From: Acidisphaera sp. L21
GTDB lineage: Bacteria > Pseudomonadota > Alphaproteobacteria > Acetobacterales > Acetobacteraceae
Assembly: GCF_009765685.1 (NCBI RefSeq)
Contig: NZ_LMUY01000022.1
Span: forward strand, 1 to 39,279
Direction: 5' to 3'
Length of the DNA stretch: 39,279 nt
This document shows, piece by piece, positions 7,413 to 15,431 of the stretch. The notes under the pieces were generated by a model that was not told where the DNA came from, did no database searches, and saw only the letters and a program-made list of their open reading frames with translations. The position numbers and the translations under genes were made by a program. Each line of letters starts with the position of its first letter. Positions within the stretch are counted from its first letter, which is position 1.

Positions 7413-8825
7413 ATGGATTATCAAAGCGCCCCAGAGGCGCATCGCCCAAGCTCGGCCGGGGTTTCGACCCGTGTGCCGAGTGGACTACGCCGTATGACCC
7501 TGGCCATGCTGGCAACAGCGAAGCTCGCCGAGGACTTTACCGGGCCGCCAGTAGGGCAGGGGACAACGCGCCCCGGTCAGGTGCTGGCTGCCTTCAAAGA
7601 GGCAGCGCCTCATCTCGGGTTCAGCCCACGCATCGTTCATGCGGTCGACTGGCTGTTCAAGTTCACGCAAGCGCAGGACTGGCTCGATGGCAGCCGTCCC
7701 ATCGTATGGCCGTCCGCTGCCATGCAGCGTGAATGCCTTTCCATTGGCTTGACCCAGGTCAAGGCGATCAACCGCGCCATGGTCGAGCTCGGCCTCGTCA
7801 CCATGAAAGACAGTCCGAATGGCAGACGTTGCGGAACCCGCGACAAACAGGGGCGCATCGTCGAGGCCTACGGGTTCGACCTGTCGCCGCTGTTCTCGCG
7901 CATGGCGGAGTTTAAGGCCGTCGCGGAGGAGGGCAGGGCGCTCCGCGAACGGATGAGGCGTTTACGCCGCCGGGCCACGATTGCGCGCAAAGGCCTGTCC
8001 CAGATCATCGAGACCATTGCCGAACAGGCGCTGCTCGATACCACATGGCGCACGCTTGAGAGCGACAGCCGGGCACTCGTGCGCTCGCTCAAAGGCGTCG
8101 AGCGCGAAGAGGAGCTGGCCTGCGGTGTCGCCAGTCTGGAGCGGCGGCAGCTGGAAGCCCGCGAAAGGCTGGAAAAGCAGCTCGCCATCGTCGTTCCCGC
8201 TACTGGCTCCATCATCCCGGAAGCAGTGGATAATGACCCCGAGGGGGCGGAAAACCGACCCCTCTATACGAACTACAAAACAAACCTAAATCCTATTCAG
8301 GATACTGTAATGGCTTCCAAGAGAAGTAAGTCGACCGGGGCAGCCCAGGTTCCCCCTGTTCCAACGCCGTTATGGCCGAGAGAAAGCCAGAAAGCGCAGG
8401 GAGGGTCACCCGAGCGGACCGACCACGGCACCGTGCTGCGGATAGGCCCCGAGGAGTTGGTCCGGCTGGCGCCGCGATTGAAGCCCTACCTGCGGTCATC
8501 TTCGCCAGCGTGGCCCGAAATGGTGGAGGCGGCCGATTGGCTCCGTCATGACCTTGGCGTGTCCCAATCGCTCTGGGGTGACGCGTGTTTCGTGCTGGGG
8601 CGCGAACAGGCCGCCATTGCCCTTGGCATCGTTTCGGCCAAACCGGCGGAGTATTTTACATCGTCGCCGGCAGGTTACTTCTACGGCATGGTTACCCGCG
8701 CCAAAACGGGGAAGCTCAATCTGGCCCGTACGATCTGGGGTTTGCGCGAAAATCCGAACTGGGATGGAACGTCCGGACGCCGAAAGGTGGGTGGGATAGA
8801 ATTTGAGCGGAGTTTCAACACGTGA
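7413..8825 (+). CDS. repC: RepC-family plasmid replication initiator
   Basis: A 470-residue protein resembling the RepC initiators of alphaproteobacterial plasmids. The N-terminal half (about residues 25-160) contains a winged-helix-like DNA-binding region (segments LGFSPRIVHAVDWLFKFTQA and LSIGLTQVKAINRAMVELGL). A charged helical middle follows, then a low-complexity linker (about 275-335) and a C-terminal domain ending in RKVGGIEFERSFNT. The ATG at 7413 is chosen because a strong GAGAGGAGG ribosome binding site lies about 6 bases upstream; an earlier in-frame start at 7371 lacks one. RepC initiates replication at an origin usually located inside repC itself. The classical repA and repB genes do not precede it; a short ParA and small ribbon-helix-helix proteins take their place. 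Confidence 0.8.
   Translation: MDYQSAPEAHRPSSAGVSTRVPSGLRRMTLAMLATAKLAEDFTGPPVGQGTTRPGQVLAAFKEAAPHLGFSPRIVHAVDWLFKFTQAQDWLDGSRPIVWPSAAMQRECLSIGLTQVKAINRAMVELGLVTMKDSPNGRRCGTRDKQGRIVEAYGFDLSPLFSRMAEFKAVAEEGRALRERMRRLRRRATIARKGLSQIIETIAEQALLDTTWRTLESDSRALVRSLKGVEREEELACGVASLERRQLEARERLEKQLAIVVPATGSIIPEAVDNDPEGAENRPLYTNYKTNLNPIQDTVMASKRSKSTGAAQVPPVPTPLWPRESQKAQGGSPERTDHGTVLRIGPEELVRLAPRLKPYLRSSSPAWPEMVEAADWLRHDLGVSQSLWGDACFVLGREQAAIALGIVSAKPAEYFTSSPAGYFYGMVTRAKTGKLNLARTIWGLRENPNWDGTSGRRKVGGIEFERSFNT
8258..8320. other. AT-rich stretch inside repC, candidate replication origin (oriV)
   Basis: Within repC the composition changes to A-rich DNA (for example ACTACAAAACAAACCTAAAT), including a small inverted repeat ATCCT-attc-AGGAT at 8290-8303. 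It falls in the linker between the two RepC domains. In RepC-type plasmids the origin is known to lie in an AT-rich part of repC. The composition is seen; the function is inferred. Confidence 0.5.
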
Positions 8826-9706
8826 CCAGCCTGTGGCGACTGCATATCCGGCCCGGAGGTGGAAATGGCAACGTGGCAGCGTCCGTTGCGCTCTGTCTTG
8901 ACCGCTCGATCATCGGCATGGGATGGCCTGTACCAGATGAGACGGTAACGCAGTCCGACGATCTCGAATGGTATAAAGAGGCTGCGAGCCGCCAATATGG
9001 CTCGGATATGTCGTGGCACTCCGTGTGGACGTTCGCGGAGCGGCCGGAAATTGGCGATCTCGTGTGGTTCCGGGACACGGAAGGGCGCTTCTTCCTTGCC
9101 GAGATTCTGGAGCCGTGGCGCTACGCTTACGAAGACAAAGCTGCGATCGGCGCCGACATCGTGAACTTCCGAAAGGTGCGAATCATCGAGGTCGGCGTCG
9201 CCGATGCGGTGCCCGGCAAGGTCATCGCCTGTTTCCGGCCGTCGAAGACGTTCCAGCCCATTCGTTCACCAGGGATGCTGGCCTTCTCGTCCAAACTGGC
9301 AGGCCTGCCCAGTGCCGACACCGTTTTCGATGTCTACGAGTTCATGAGCGATGCCGACCTCGAAAACGTAGTGTTCGTCTACCTTCAGGTCATCGGATGG
9401 TATGTCCTGCCTGGTACGCGAACCGTCACCACAGCACACTATGAATTTGTGCTCGTTCACCGGGAAAAGGGAGAGCGGGCAATCGTGCAGGTGAAATCGG
9501 GAGGGACCTGGATTGATGCGTCGAGTTATGCTGGACAGGAGACAGCATTTCTTTTTGCAGCATCGGGTAATTATGGCCACGTCATACCGTCGAACGTGGT
9601 TCTTATTACCCGAAAACAGCTCAGTGACTTCATGCGCGGTATGCCGCATTTATTGCCACGTGCCGTGCTAACCTGGATCAGCGTTGCCGGGCAGCCGGTC
9701 GACTGA
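8822..9706 (+). CDS. Putative modification-dependent restriction endonuclease (PUA/EVE-like reader plus PD-(D/E)XK)
   Basis: A 294-residue protein starting with GTG and overlapping the repC stop by 4 bp (GTGA), with a GGAG ribosome binding site 8 bases upstream. The N-terminal part (residues 5-145: RPGGGN, a Cys/Leu helix, IIGMGWPV, then GDLVWFRD and a beta-rich stretch) looks like PUA/EVE-type domains that read modified bases. The C-terminal part contains YEFVLVHREKGERAIVQVKSG (E208 and Q223-V-K225), which matches the beta-hairpin of Mrr-like PD-(D/E)XK nucleases. Together this suggests a type IV-like nuclease that cuts modified phage DNA. It could instead be a nuclease-fold protein with no such role. 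I do not recognise an exact family. Translational coupling to repC is notable. Confidence 0.5.
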   Translation: MTSLWRLHIRPGGGNGNVAASVALCLDRSIIGMGWPVPDETVTQSDDLEWYKEAASRQYGSDMSWHSVWTFAERPEIGDLVWFRDTEGRFFLAEILEPWRYAYEDKAAIGADIVNFRKVRIIEVGVADAVPGKVIACFRPSKTFQPIRSPGMLAFSSKLAGLPSADTVFDVYEFMSDADLENVVFVYLQVIGWYVLPGTRTVTTAHYEFVLVHREKGERAIVQVKSGGTWIDASSYAGQETAFLFAASGNYGHVIPSNVVLITRKQLSDFMRGMPHLLPRAVLTWISVAGQPVD

Positions 9707-9754
9707 CAGGGTCCCGGAGCTCCGCGCGAAAAACCATGCCTTTTAGATGAGCGA

Positions 9755-10060
9755 TCAGGTCGGGGCCGGCATAGCGGGTGCGGGATAGGGCTTCACCATG
9801 ATGGCACCGGCGTGCTGCTTGGCCTGCCAGAGGTCATAGGCAAGCTGAACGCCGAGCCAGGTCTCCGCATTGCTCCAGCCAGCCTTTTCGAGCCGGATCG
9901 CCATCTCGGCCGTTAGACCGTTATGACCGTTGAGCAGCTCCGACAGTGTCTGGCGAGATACGCCCAGCCACTCGGCAGCGGCGGTGACTGTAAGGCCAAG
10001 CGGTTCGAGGCAGTCTTCCCGAACGATTTCGCCGGGGTGTGGCGGGTTGCGCATCTCCAT
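9755..10060 (-). CDS. higA: HigA-family antitoxin
   Basis: A 101-residue XRE-type helix-turn-helix protein of the HigA addiction-module antidote family. It begins [16 protein letters not shown], the family hallmark. The helix-turn-helix lies at about residues 22-45 ([20 protein letters not shown]), followed by [19 protein letters not shown]. It lies directly downstream of the toxin gene, the usual higBA order. The ATG at 10060 is chosen for its AGGAAAAG ribosome binding site; a TTG at 10078 next to the toxin stop is also possible. HigA binds and neutralises HigB and represses the operon promoter through the operator at 10365-10382. Confidence 0.9.
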   Translation of the reverse strand: MEMRNPPHPGEIVREDCLEPLGLTVTAAAEWLGVSRQTLSELLNGHNGLTAEMAIRLEKAGWSNAETWLGVQLAYDLWQAKQHAGAIMVKPYPAPAMPAPT

Positions 10061-10074
10061 GAACTTTTCCTTCC

Positions 10075-10353
10075 TCAATGATAATCGACCAGGTCAACAT
10101 TCGTGGCGTTCTCGCCATCGAATTCAAAAACAATGCGCCAGTTTCCGGACACCATCGCCGACCACTGGCCGCTTCGGTCGCCCTTGAGCGGGTGCAGGCG
10201 ATATCCGGGCATGTTCAGCGCGCTCGCGTCTTTGCCGCGATCCAGAAGGATCAGCATGCGACGCAGTTTGGATGCCAGCTGCGGATTGACGCCGCTCGTG
10301 TCTTCACTGCCGAAAAGCCGTTCGAGGCCTTTATGTCGAAATCGCAGGATCAT
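10075..10353 (-). CDS. higB: HigB-family toxin (RelE/ParE superfamily)
   Basis: A 92-residue RelE-fold toxin. Family features are [11 protein letters not shown] near the N terminus, a central [33 protein letters not shown] block and the C-terminal VDLVDYH with its final histidine. HigB toxins are ribosome-dependent mRNA endonucleases that stabilise plasmids by post-segregational killing. The toxin gene precedes the antitoxin, as is normal for higBA. The mRNA may be leaderless, because the promoter -10 box ends only about 5 bases before the ATG. Confidence 0.9.
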   Translation of the reverse strand: MILRFRHKGLERLFGSEDTSGVNPQLASKLRRMLILLDRGKDASALNMPGYRLHPLKGDRSGQWSAMVSGNWRIVFEFDGENATNVDLVDYH

Positions 10354-10358
10354 CAGAA

Positions 10359-10387
10359 ACTGTAAACCGTCAACCGACGGTTGTCAA
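10359..10387 (-). promoter_or_regulatory. higBA promoter with embedded operator
   Basis: On the minus strand a consensus -35 box TTGACA (10387-10382) and a -10 box TACAGT (10364-10359) are separated by exactly 17 bp. The spacer carries an inverted repeat, AACCGTC-aacc-GACGGTT (10365-10382), which would let bound HigA block RNA polymerase. Transcription should start at or within a base or two of the higB ATG. Confidence 0.75.
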
Positions 10388-10483
10388 TCGAATCTGATAC
10401 GAACGCAGGCAGGCGCGGACGATGGCACGGGGACACCATCGGCACGGCTATTCTGACGTGAAGCGAGCAGAATGCACCTTGAT

Positions 10484-10521
10484 GGAGTCGGCAGACGATT
10501 TGTCCAAAACTGCACGCTAAG
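10484..10521 (+). repeat. Tn3-family terminal inverted repeat, left
   Basis: A 38-bp terminal repeat with its outer end GGAG at 10484 and inner end ACGCTAAG at 10521. It pairs with 13052-13089; the inner 28 bases are identical. Confidence 0.93.
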
Positions 10522-10764
10522 GGGGCCAGTTGGCATAACGTCCAAATTCCGACACCAGGCTAAGGCCACCCTGACCGCGAACTCGTCACCAGTGGTGTCT
10601 CGTGGTACGGAGAATTCTCTTTTGCCGAGCCTGGCACTTGCGTGCACCGAGACTTCGAGCCGTTAGGTAGGTGGCAAATACCCGCGGTCGGATACGGCGG
10701 TGATACGGTTCGCGTTTGGCGTGGAAAGAAGCAGGTCGGCCATGCATGCCGACAGTCATTCCAT
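10522..10764. other. Noncoding left arm of the Tn3-family element
   Basis: Between the left inverted repeat and the stop codon of the nuclease-like gene I see no convincing gene and no recognisable transposase remnant. Together with 10354-10483 it forms a stretch of about 410 bp without genes. Confidence 0.5.
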
Positions 10765-12264
10765 TCATGCCTTTGCCGCTGTCTTCAACGATTCCAACCC
10801 ACGAACTGTCTCCGCCATCAGCTTGACGACAGCGGGCTGATCGATTGCATCGACACCCATAATGAAGATGCTTGGTTTGTAGGCACACAACTGGCGTAGG
10901 CTCGACGCTCCGCCGAACAGCTTCGGCTTCATCGCCGCGATGCCTACGTCAAGCGCCTGCTCAAGCTGCTGATCGGAAGAAAGCCCCTGCATCAGCCCCT
11001 GTATCACCTGGCGCTTGAGGGCAACCAGTTCCGGCGCTCCCGCCAACTGGCTGAAATCGCCGACAACATAGCGCTGCCCCTGGGCCAGCAATTCCTGCCG
11101 AACGGCGGCTAATCGCGCTTCATCGTCGGGGTATCGGCCCTGACCGCTGAGCTTGGCGATGATCTGGCCCATCACGTCGCCAGAAAGTTTTTCCTGCAAA
11201 AGATCGCGGAGAACATACCCGAAAAAAGCACGCGGCACCTGACGCGCGTACGGATGCGAGTACATTCCCTCGGGGCTCTCGCATATGTCGTCCGCAAAGG
11301 TGTTGCCTCTCGCAAACAGCCAGTCAGAATAATCGCCGTTCATCTCCTGAAGGAGAACCGCGAGCCGTCCGACACGCGCCTTGAGGCCCGCATCACCGCT
11401 GAACATCTCCCGGGGGTACCCGAATGTCGCGGCGAAACCGAAGTTCGCCCGGTGCGACGGCGGAGTTTGTTCGATCCGCTCCTTGATGATCTTGAGGTCT
11501 TCGTCCGTCAGCAGGCCAACACCGGCAGTTTGGGCCAGCACCTTGCGCACCTCAGCTAGAATCTCTGCCGTCGATTGGCCAAGGAGAGTGTTGTCCGTCA
11601 CGAGCCGCTGACGGAAAAATAGGGAGGAGACCTGCGGCTGGACGTGCAGCCAGGTGTCCAACTCATGAGGCCTGATAAGGCTGTATTCCAGGGTTGGCAG
11701 GACCGAAATAACGTGCGCCTTGGCCTCCTCCGCCTGGGCCGGGGTAGCCGCGAGAGACTTATACGTTTCGAGTACCTCATCCACTGCGGCGGCGATCAAG
11801 CCGACCTTTTCCGGCAGAAGATCTTTTGGCCGATCGAAGAAATCGATGACGGTCCCCGCCGGCTCCCTTGCGACTACCAGCACATACCGTATCCCGGGTG
11901 TAATCTTCGGTAGGCTCGGGTTAATGCCTGGATAGAGAACAAGCTTCGCCAGTTCGCGGAAGACGGCCGGCAGCGCCATCGCCTGTTCAAGGCGCTTGCA
12001 TTGCACGACGCTAATAACCTCTTCCTGACGAAGCAGGACTACGTCACGACCGGCATCGGCGCCGCGGATCATCAGACTCGCTCGCTCCCAGTCCTTGGTC
12101 TGACCGGGAGGTGCCGACACCTGTAACAGGCCGCAGGCGAGCCGTTCGAAGTCGTCGGCCGACAGCAGCAGGTACGGGAAAGGCTCTGTTCCCGCCGTCA
12201 CCTGTGAAACAGGTGCCACCTTTTGAAATTCGGCGTCGGTCTCCGCCTGCGTGAGTATCGTCAT
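10765..12264 (-). CDS. Putative Mrr-like PD-(D/E)XK nuclease protein, transposon cargo
   Basis: A 499-residue protein. Residues 38-95 carry a pattern like the Mrr catalytic domain: DDFERLACGLL, then GADAGRDVVLL with D74, then ISVVQCKRLE with Q88-C-K90. This is the aspartate plus QxK signature of Mrr-type nucleases. The remaining 400 residues are mostly helical and I do not recognise them; they end in IFIMGVDAIDQPAVVKLMAETVRGL. It starts 13 bp downstream of the resolvase gene with a GGGGGA ribosome binding site, so resolvase and cargo form one transcription unit. A restriction or anti-phage role is plausible for transposon cargo but unproven. A non-nuclease role of the fold is possible. Confidence 0.5.
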   Translation of the reverse strand: MTILTQAETDAEFQKVAPVSQVTAGTEPFPYLLLSADDFERLACGLLQVSAPPGQTKDWERASLMIRGADAGRDVVLLRQEEVISVVQCKRLEQAMALPAVFRELAKLVLYPGINPSLPKITPGIRYVLVVAREPAGTVIDFFDRPKDLLPEKVGLIAAAVDEVLETYKSLAATPAQAEEAKAHVISVLPTLEYSLIRPHELDTWLHVQPQVSSLFFRQRLVTDNTLLGQSTAEILAEVRKVLAQTAGVGLLTDEDLKIIKERIEQTPPSHRANFGFAATFGYPREMFSGDAGLKARVGRLAVLLQEMNGDYSDWLFARGNTFADDICESPEGMYSHPYARQVPRAFFGYVLRDLLQEKLSGDVMGQIIAKLSGQGRYPDDEARLAAVRQELLAQGQRYVVGDFSQLAGAPELVALKRQVIQGLMQGLSSDQQLEQALDVGIAAMKPKLFGGASSLRQLCAYKPSIFIMGVDAIDQPAVVKLMAETVRGLESLKTAAKA

Positions 12265-12277
12265 CAGTCCCCCAAAT

Positions 12278-12985
12278 TTACGCTTGCCGGGGCGAGATCG
12301 CCATGTGCCGCTGTACCAATGTTCGCACGGCCGCCCGTGTCCACCTACCGCCGCGTGGGGTCAGGATACCGCGCGCCGTCAGCGTCGCGGCGGTCTGGCC
12401 GTAACTGCCTTTGGGTGAGTCCGAGGCTTGCCATGCCTCCAACGCGATCGGTCCGACCTGACGGGCGTAGTCGTCCGCTGAACGGGTTCGGGCGGCTCTG
12501 CCCAGGGCGGACGCAACCTTCGGGCCGCCACGGTTGCCACCCAGCTTCTGGCCCCTGGCCTTGGCCGCGGCGAGCGCCGCCTTGGTGCGGGCCGAAATCA
12601 TCTCCCGTTCCTCCTGGGCAATCACGGCCATCAAGCGGACGGTAAGGCGGTTGGCGTTCGGCATATCGGATGCCACGAACTCGACGCCGGCCTTTTCTAG
12701 CCCCAGCAAAAAATGCGCGTCGCGTGAGAGGCAATCGAGTTTGGCGATAACCAGCACTCCGCCGGTGAGGCGGCAGGCATCGAGCGCGCGGGCGAGCTGC
12801 GGCCGGTCGGCGTTCTTGCCTGACTCAACTTCCGTGAACGCCTCTGCCAGCTCGTCGGCGCGACCGGCCAGAAACACCCGCACGGCCTCGCGCTGCGCGT
12901 CCAGGCCAAGCCCACTTCGGCCCTGCTGGGCGGTGGACACTCTATAATAGGCGACGAAGCGGGCGATTTTCGGGGCCGGGGCCAT
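12278..12985 (-). CDS. Serine recombinase, TnpR-like resolvase
   Basis: A 235-residue small serine recombinase. The catalytic serine is S17 in YYRVST. Further family motifs include GLGLDAQ, the VESGKNADRPQL block, LVIAKLDCLSRD and QEEREMISARTKAALAAAKARG at the start of helix E. The C-terminal part contains a helix-turn-helix-like RGILTPRGGRWTRAAVRTLV. Within this Tn3-family element it would resolve cointegrates at a res site in the 66 bp between its start and the right inverted repeat. It is transcribed away from that end and probably drives the cargo gene. Confidence 0.9.
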   Translation of the reverse strand: MAPAPKIARFVAYYRVSTAQQGRSGLGLDAQREAVRVFLAGRADELAEAFTEVESGKNADRPQLARALDACRLTGGVLVIAKLDCLSRDAHFLLGLEKAGVEFVASDMPNANRLTVRLMAVIAQEEREMISARTKAALAAAKARGQKLGGNRGGPKVASALGRAARTRSADDYARQVGPIALEAWQASDSPKGSYGQTAATLTARGILTPRGGRWTRAAVRTLVQRHMAISPRQA

Positions 12986-12999
12986 GCTGTATGATTCTA

Positions 13000-13015
13000 G
13001 TCAACGGTCGTTGAC
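13000..13015. promoter_or_regulatory. res-like palindrome between tnpR and the right inverted repeat
   Basis: An inverted repeat GTCAACG-gt-CGTTGAC lies 14 bp upstream of the resolvase start. Its position and symmetry fit a resolvase subsite that would also control the tnpR promoter. The remaining subsites were not resolved by eye. Confidence 0.5.
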
Positions 13016-13051
13016 AAAAGCCATACGTTTCAATGCCGTCCCGGCAGGTGA

Positions 13052-13089
13052 CTTAGCGTGCAGTTTTGGACAAATCGTCCGACGACCCC
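13052..13089 (-). repeat. Tn3-family terminal inverted repeat, right
   Basis: A 38-bp terminal repeat read inwards from 13089. It begins GGGG and ends CGCTAAG, the classical start and finish of Tn3-family ends. The target duplication TTGAT follows at 13090-13094. Confidence 0.93.
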
Positions 13090-13115
13090 TTGATGGATAT
13101 GCAATAAGCCGGGGT

Positions 13116-14915
13116 TCATTCGGCAGCATTGGTCAAGTGCAGCGGGTTGGCGTCGAAGCGGCCGGCATAGGCCGGGTCCGTCAGGTAGCTGACACGGTGC
13201 AGCAGGTAAGGCGGCTCGCCAGACACCAGCACGATTGGCCGGGTCGGGCCGAGGCGCATGACCTCATCGGGTGTCAGCAGCGAACGGCCCTGCAGATGCT
13301 CCCCGGTGCTGCTGGACGAGTTACCCGGCTTCATCCAGGGTCCGCTCGATTGGGAGACGTTCTGCGTCTCGTAGCGGATGGTTTGCTGGCCGAGGGCGCC
13401 CGATAGATAGCGCGCGGTGTCGAAGTCTGCCGTGCCGAAAAACTGCTGCGAGGTGTTGGCCAAGAAGCTTTGCCAACGAGGATAGACGGCCTTAAGCTGG
13501 GAAAGGTCCTGCACGAACAGCCAGAGCTGCGCCCCATAGCCCCGCAGCAGCGTCACGCTGTCCGCCAGGCGGTCCATGCGCCCGAGCTGGCCGAACTCAT
13601 CGAGGAAGAACGCCACCCGGTGTACGGGCCTCCCAGAGGCTGCTGTGATGCCGTCCAGCGCCAGACCGATGAACCCGCGCACAAACCCGAGGCATGTCCG
13701 GAGGCGATCAGGCGGGATGGCGAGATAGACCGTCATCGGCTGCCGCTTGAGATCGGCCAGGTTGAAATCCGACTGCGCCAAGGCGGCGCAGAGGCGCGGA
13801 TCGTCCAACCAGGCGGTATGGCGCACGACCGTGGATAGCACCGAGCCGCGTTCCCGTTCCGGCCGGTTGAGGTGCGTAGCAGCGGCGCGGGCGGGAATGC
13901 GCTGGCCGGCTTCGGGATCGGCTCGCATGTCAGCCAGGGTATCGGCTAGCTCGTCCTCAGAGGCAGTGACGATGCGGCGCAACTCCGCCATCGTGCGCCG
14001 TTCGGCGGGCAGGGTGGCGACATAGACCAGCAGGCCGCGCAGCAGCTCGCGGGCGGTATCGGTCCAGTGCGAATCCCCGTCGCTGCCCTCGACGGCCACC
14101 AGCATGTCGGCCAAGCCGGCGGCGCGGCTCACCACATCGGGAGAGTCGGGATCCAATGTGTCCAGCCAGTTCAGCGCGTGCCCGGCGGTTCCGGTAATAC
14201 CGAATGGATCGATCAGGACGACCTGGTGCCCCAGCTCGCGGCGGGCGCGGGCGGTGACAGCGTAATTCTCGCCCTTGAAATCCAGCACGAAGGCCGAGCC
14301 GGGATAGTCCAGCAGGTTCGGGATGACCCCGCCCAAGCCCTTGCCGGCGCCGGTCGGGGCGCAGGTGAGAATGTGTCCATCCTGCCGAAAGCGAGCATCG
14401 CTCTTGCGCGGCGCGCCCGGCATGTAGCCCAGCACGAAGGCATCGACGGGGGCGGCGGGGGCAAGATGGCGCGCGCCGCTCGCCGCCGTCCCGAAATGTG
14501 CGGAGCCGTGCGTCGTCAGCGTGACATTGGGATACCCTGACCCGAACCAACGCCGCAGAAAGCCGGGCACCAGGTGCTGGCCGTAGCCGAGGAACAGCAG
14601 GACGCCGACGATCCACAGCGGCACAGCGATCCATTCGGAGCGTGGCAAGCCGGTCTCGGCATGGACGAACGCCAGCGCCACCCAGGTGAGCGGCAGGCCG
14701 ACGATGAACTTGAGCCGCATGGCAACCCTCGTCGCCGGATTGCCGCCGGGCGTCGCGTAGCGGGCGCTCATCACGGCCAGCACGATCCCGACACCGAGTA
14801 GGAAAGCCGCGTTGAACGGGAGGCGGGCGAGGTCGCGGTTTGCGGGAGCCGCGTAGGCGGGCAGGCTGCCGGCGAGGAGGACCCATGCCGCCAGCACCCG
14901 GCGCAGCCAGGTCAC
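13116..14915 (-). CDS. traG: TraG/VirD4-type conjugal coupling protein
   Basis: A 599-residue type IV coupling protein. The N terminus carries hydrophobic segments at about residues 5-22, 34-50, 68-84 and 97-112 that should anchor it in the inner membrane. The Walker A motif APTGAGKG lies at residues 186-193 and the Walker B motif VAFFLDEFGQLG near residue 420. YGAQLWLFVQDLSQL is a further VirD4 hallmark. It recruits the relaxase-DNA complex to a type IV secretion channel. The GTG start at 14915 overlaps the traD stop by 4 bp. No channel genes are on this plasmid, so it would use a helper's apparatus. Confidence 0.92.
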   Translation of the reverse strand: MTWLRRVLAAWVLLAGSLPAYAAPANRDLARLPFNAAFLLGVGIVLAVMSARYATPGGNPATRVAMRLKFIVGLPLTWVALAFVHAETGLPRSEWIAVPLWIVGVLLFLGYGQHLVPGFLRRWFGSGYPNVTLTTHGSAHFGTAASGARHLAPAAPVDAFVLGYMPGAPRKSDARFRQDGHILTCAPTGAGKGLGGVIPNLLDYPGSAFVLDFKGENYAVTARARRELGHQVVLIDPFGITGTAGHALNWLDTLDPDSPDVVSRAAGLADMLVAVEGSDGDSHWTDTARELLRGLLVYVATLPAERRTMAELRRIVTASEDELADTLADMRADPEAGQRIPARAAATHLNRPERERGSVLSTVVRHTAWLDDPRLCAALAQSDFNLADLKRQPMTVYLAIPPDRLRTCLGFVRGFIGLALDGITAASGRPVHRVAFFLDEFGQLGRMDRLADSVTLLRGYGAQLWLFVQDLSQLKAVYPRWQSFLANTSQQFFGTADFDTARYLSGALGQQTIRYETQNVSQSSGPWMKPGNSSSSTGEHLQGRSLLTPDEVMRLGPTRPIVLVSGEPPYLLHRVSYLTDPAYAGRFDANPLHLTNAAE

Positions 14916-15427
14916 GCCGCCGCCGTGTCCAGTGCGGCAGGGGCGGGCAGGGGCGCGGAGACCTGACGGGCACTGCCGCCGTGCTCCTTGGCGAGCTGTT
15001 CGGCATCCTCGACGCGCGCTAGCCCCTCCCAGTGCTGCAGCACCTTGTTGAACCGGAACCCGGCCGTGCGCAGGGTCGCGGTTGCCTCCTTGGCGAGCGC
15101 GGCCGAGAAGGTCAGCACGATCGGCTTCTTGCCTTCATCGCGGGCGCGAGCTTCACGGGCGAAGGTCCGGCCGCCGAGGGCTGTCCATTGCTCGACCTGT
15201 TTCTTATCGTCAGCCCCATCGCGCAGCGACAGTAGCGCGCCATAAAGGGCGTTGGTGTCCAAATCGAGGAGGCCGGTTTTCTCGACTAGGCCGCCCGCCT
15301 CGATCAGGCGGCGGGTGCGGGCTTTCCGACCGGCGTCTTTGAGTTTGGCTTCCTGTTCGGCAAGCCGGGCTTTCTGTTGTTCATGCGCGCGAAGGCGCTC
15401 AGCAAGCGAACGGGCCACGCGGTTCAC
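14912..15427 (-). CDS. traD: TraD-like mobilisation protein
   Basis: A 171-residue basic, coiled-coil-prone protein with N-terminal Ala/Glu/Lys/Arg repeats (residues 8-45). It then has a segment IEAGGLVEKTGLLDLDTNALYGALLSL that is typical of the small TraD/TraC proteins of Ti and rhizobial plasmids. These accompany the relaxase at oriT. The gene lies directly downstream of the candidate oriT and is translationally coupled to traG. The GTG at 15427 has a GGGAG box only one base away; the GTG at 15418 is an alternative start with better spacing. Confidence 0.75.
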   Translation of the reverse strand: MNRVARSLAERLRAHEQQKARLAEQEAKLKDAGRKARTRRLIEAGGLVEKTGLLDLDTNALYGALLSLRDGADDKKQVEQWTALGGRTFAREARARDEGKKPIVLTFSAALAKEATATLRTAGFRFNKVLQHWEGLARVEDAEQLAKEHGGSARQVSAPLPAPAALDTAAA

Positions 15428-15431
15428 TCCC

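Larger units (their letters stand above)
10484..13089. mobile_element. Tn3-family transposon derivative without transposase (2,606 bp)
   Basis: The ends are 38-bp inverted repeats of Tn3-family type. The right end begins GGGGTCGTCGG at 13089 read inwards, both ends finish CACGCTAAG, and the two copies differ at about three outer positions. The element is flanked by a perfect 5-bp duplication, TTGAT, at 10479-10483 and 13090-13094, as expected for Tn3-type transposition. It contains a serine resolvase gene next to the right end and one cargo gene, but no tnpA of about 3 kb. It must therefore be moved in trans or be a decayed or cargo-swapped element. It inserted 26 bp downstream of traG. Confidence 0.92.

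Noticed and set aside
10522-10764. Remnant of a Tn3 transposase gene
   Set aside because: No frame in this stretch shows transposase motifs, so a tnpA remnant is not supported.
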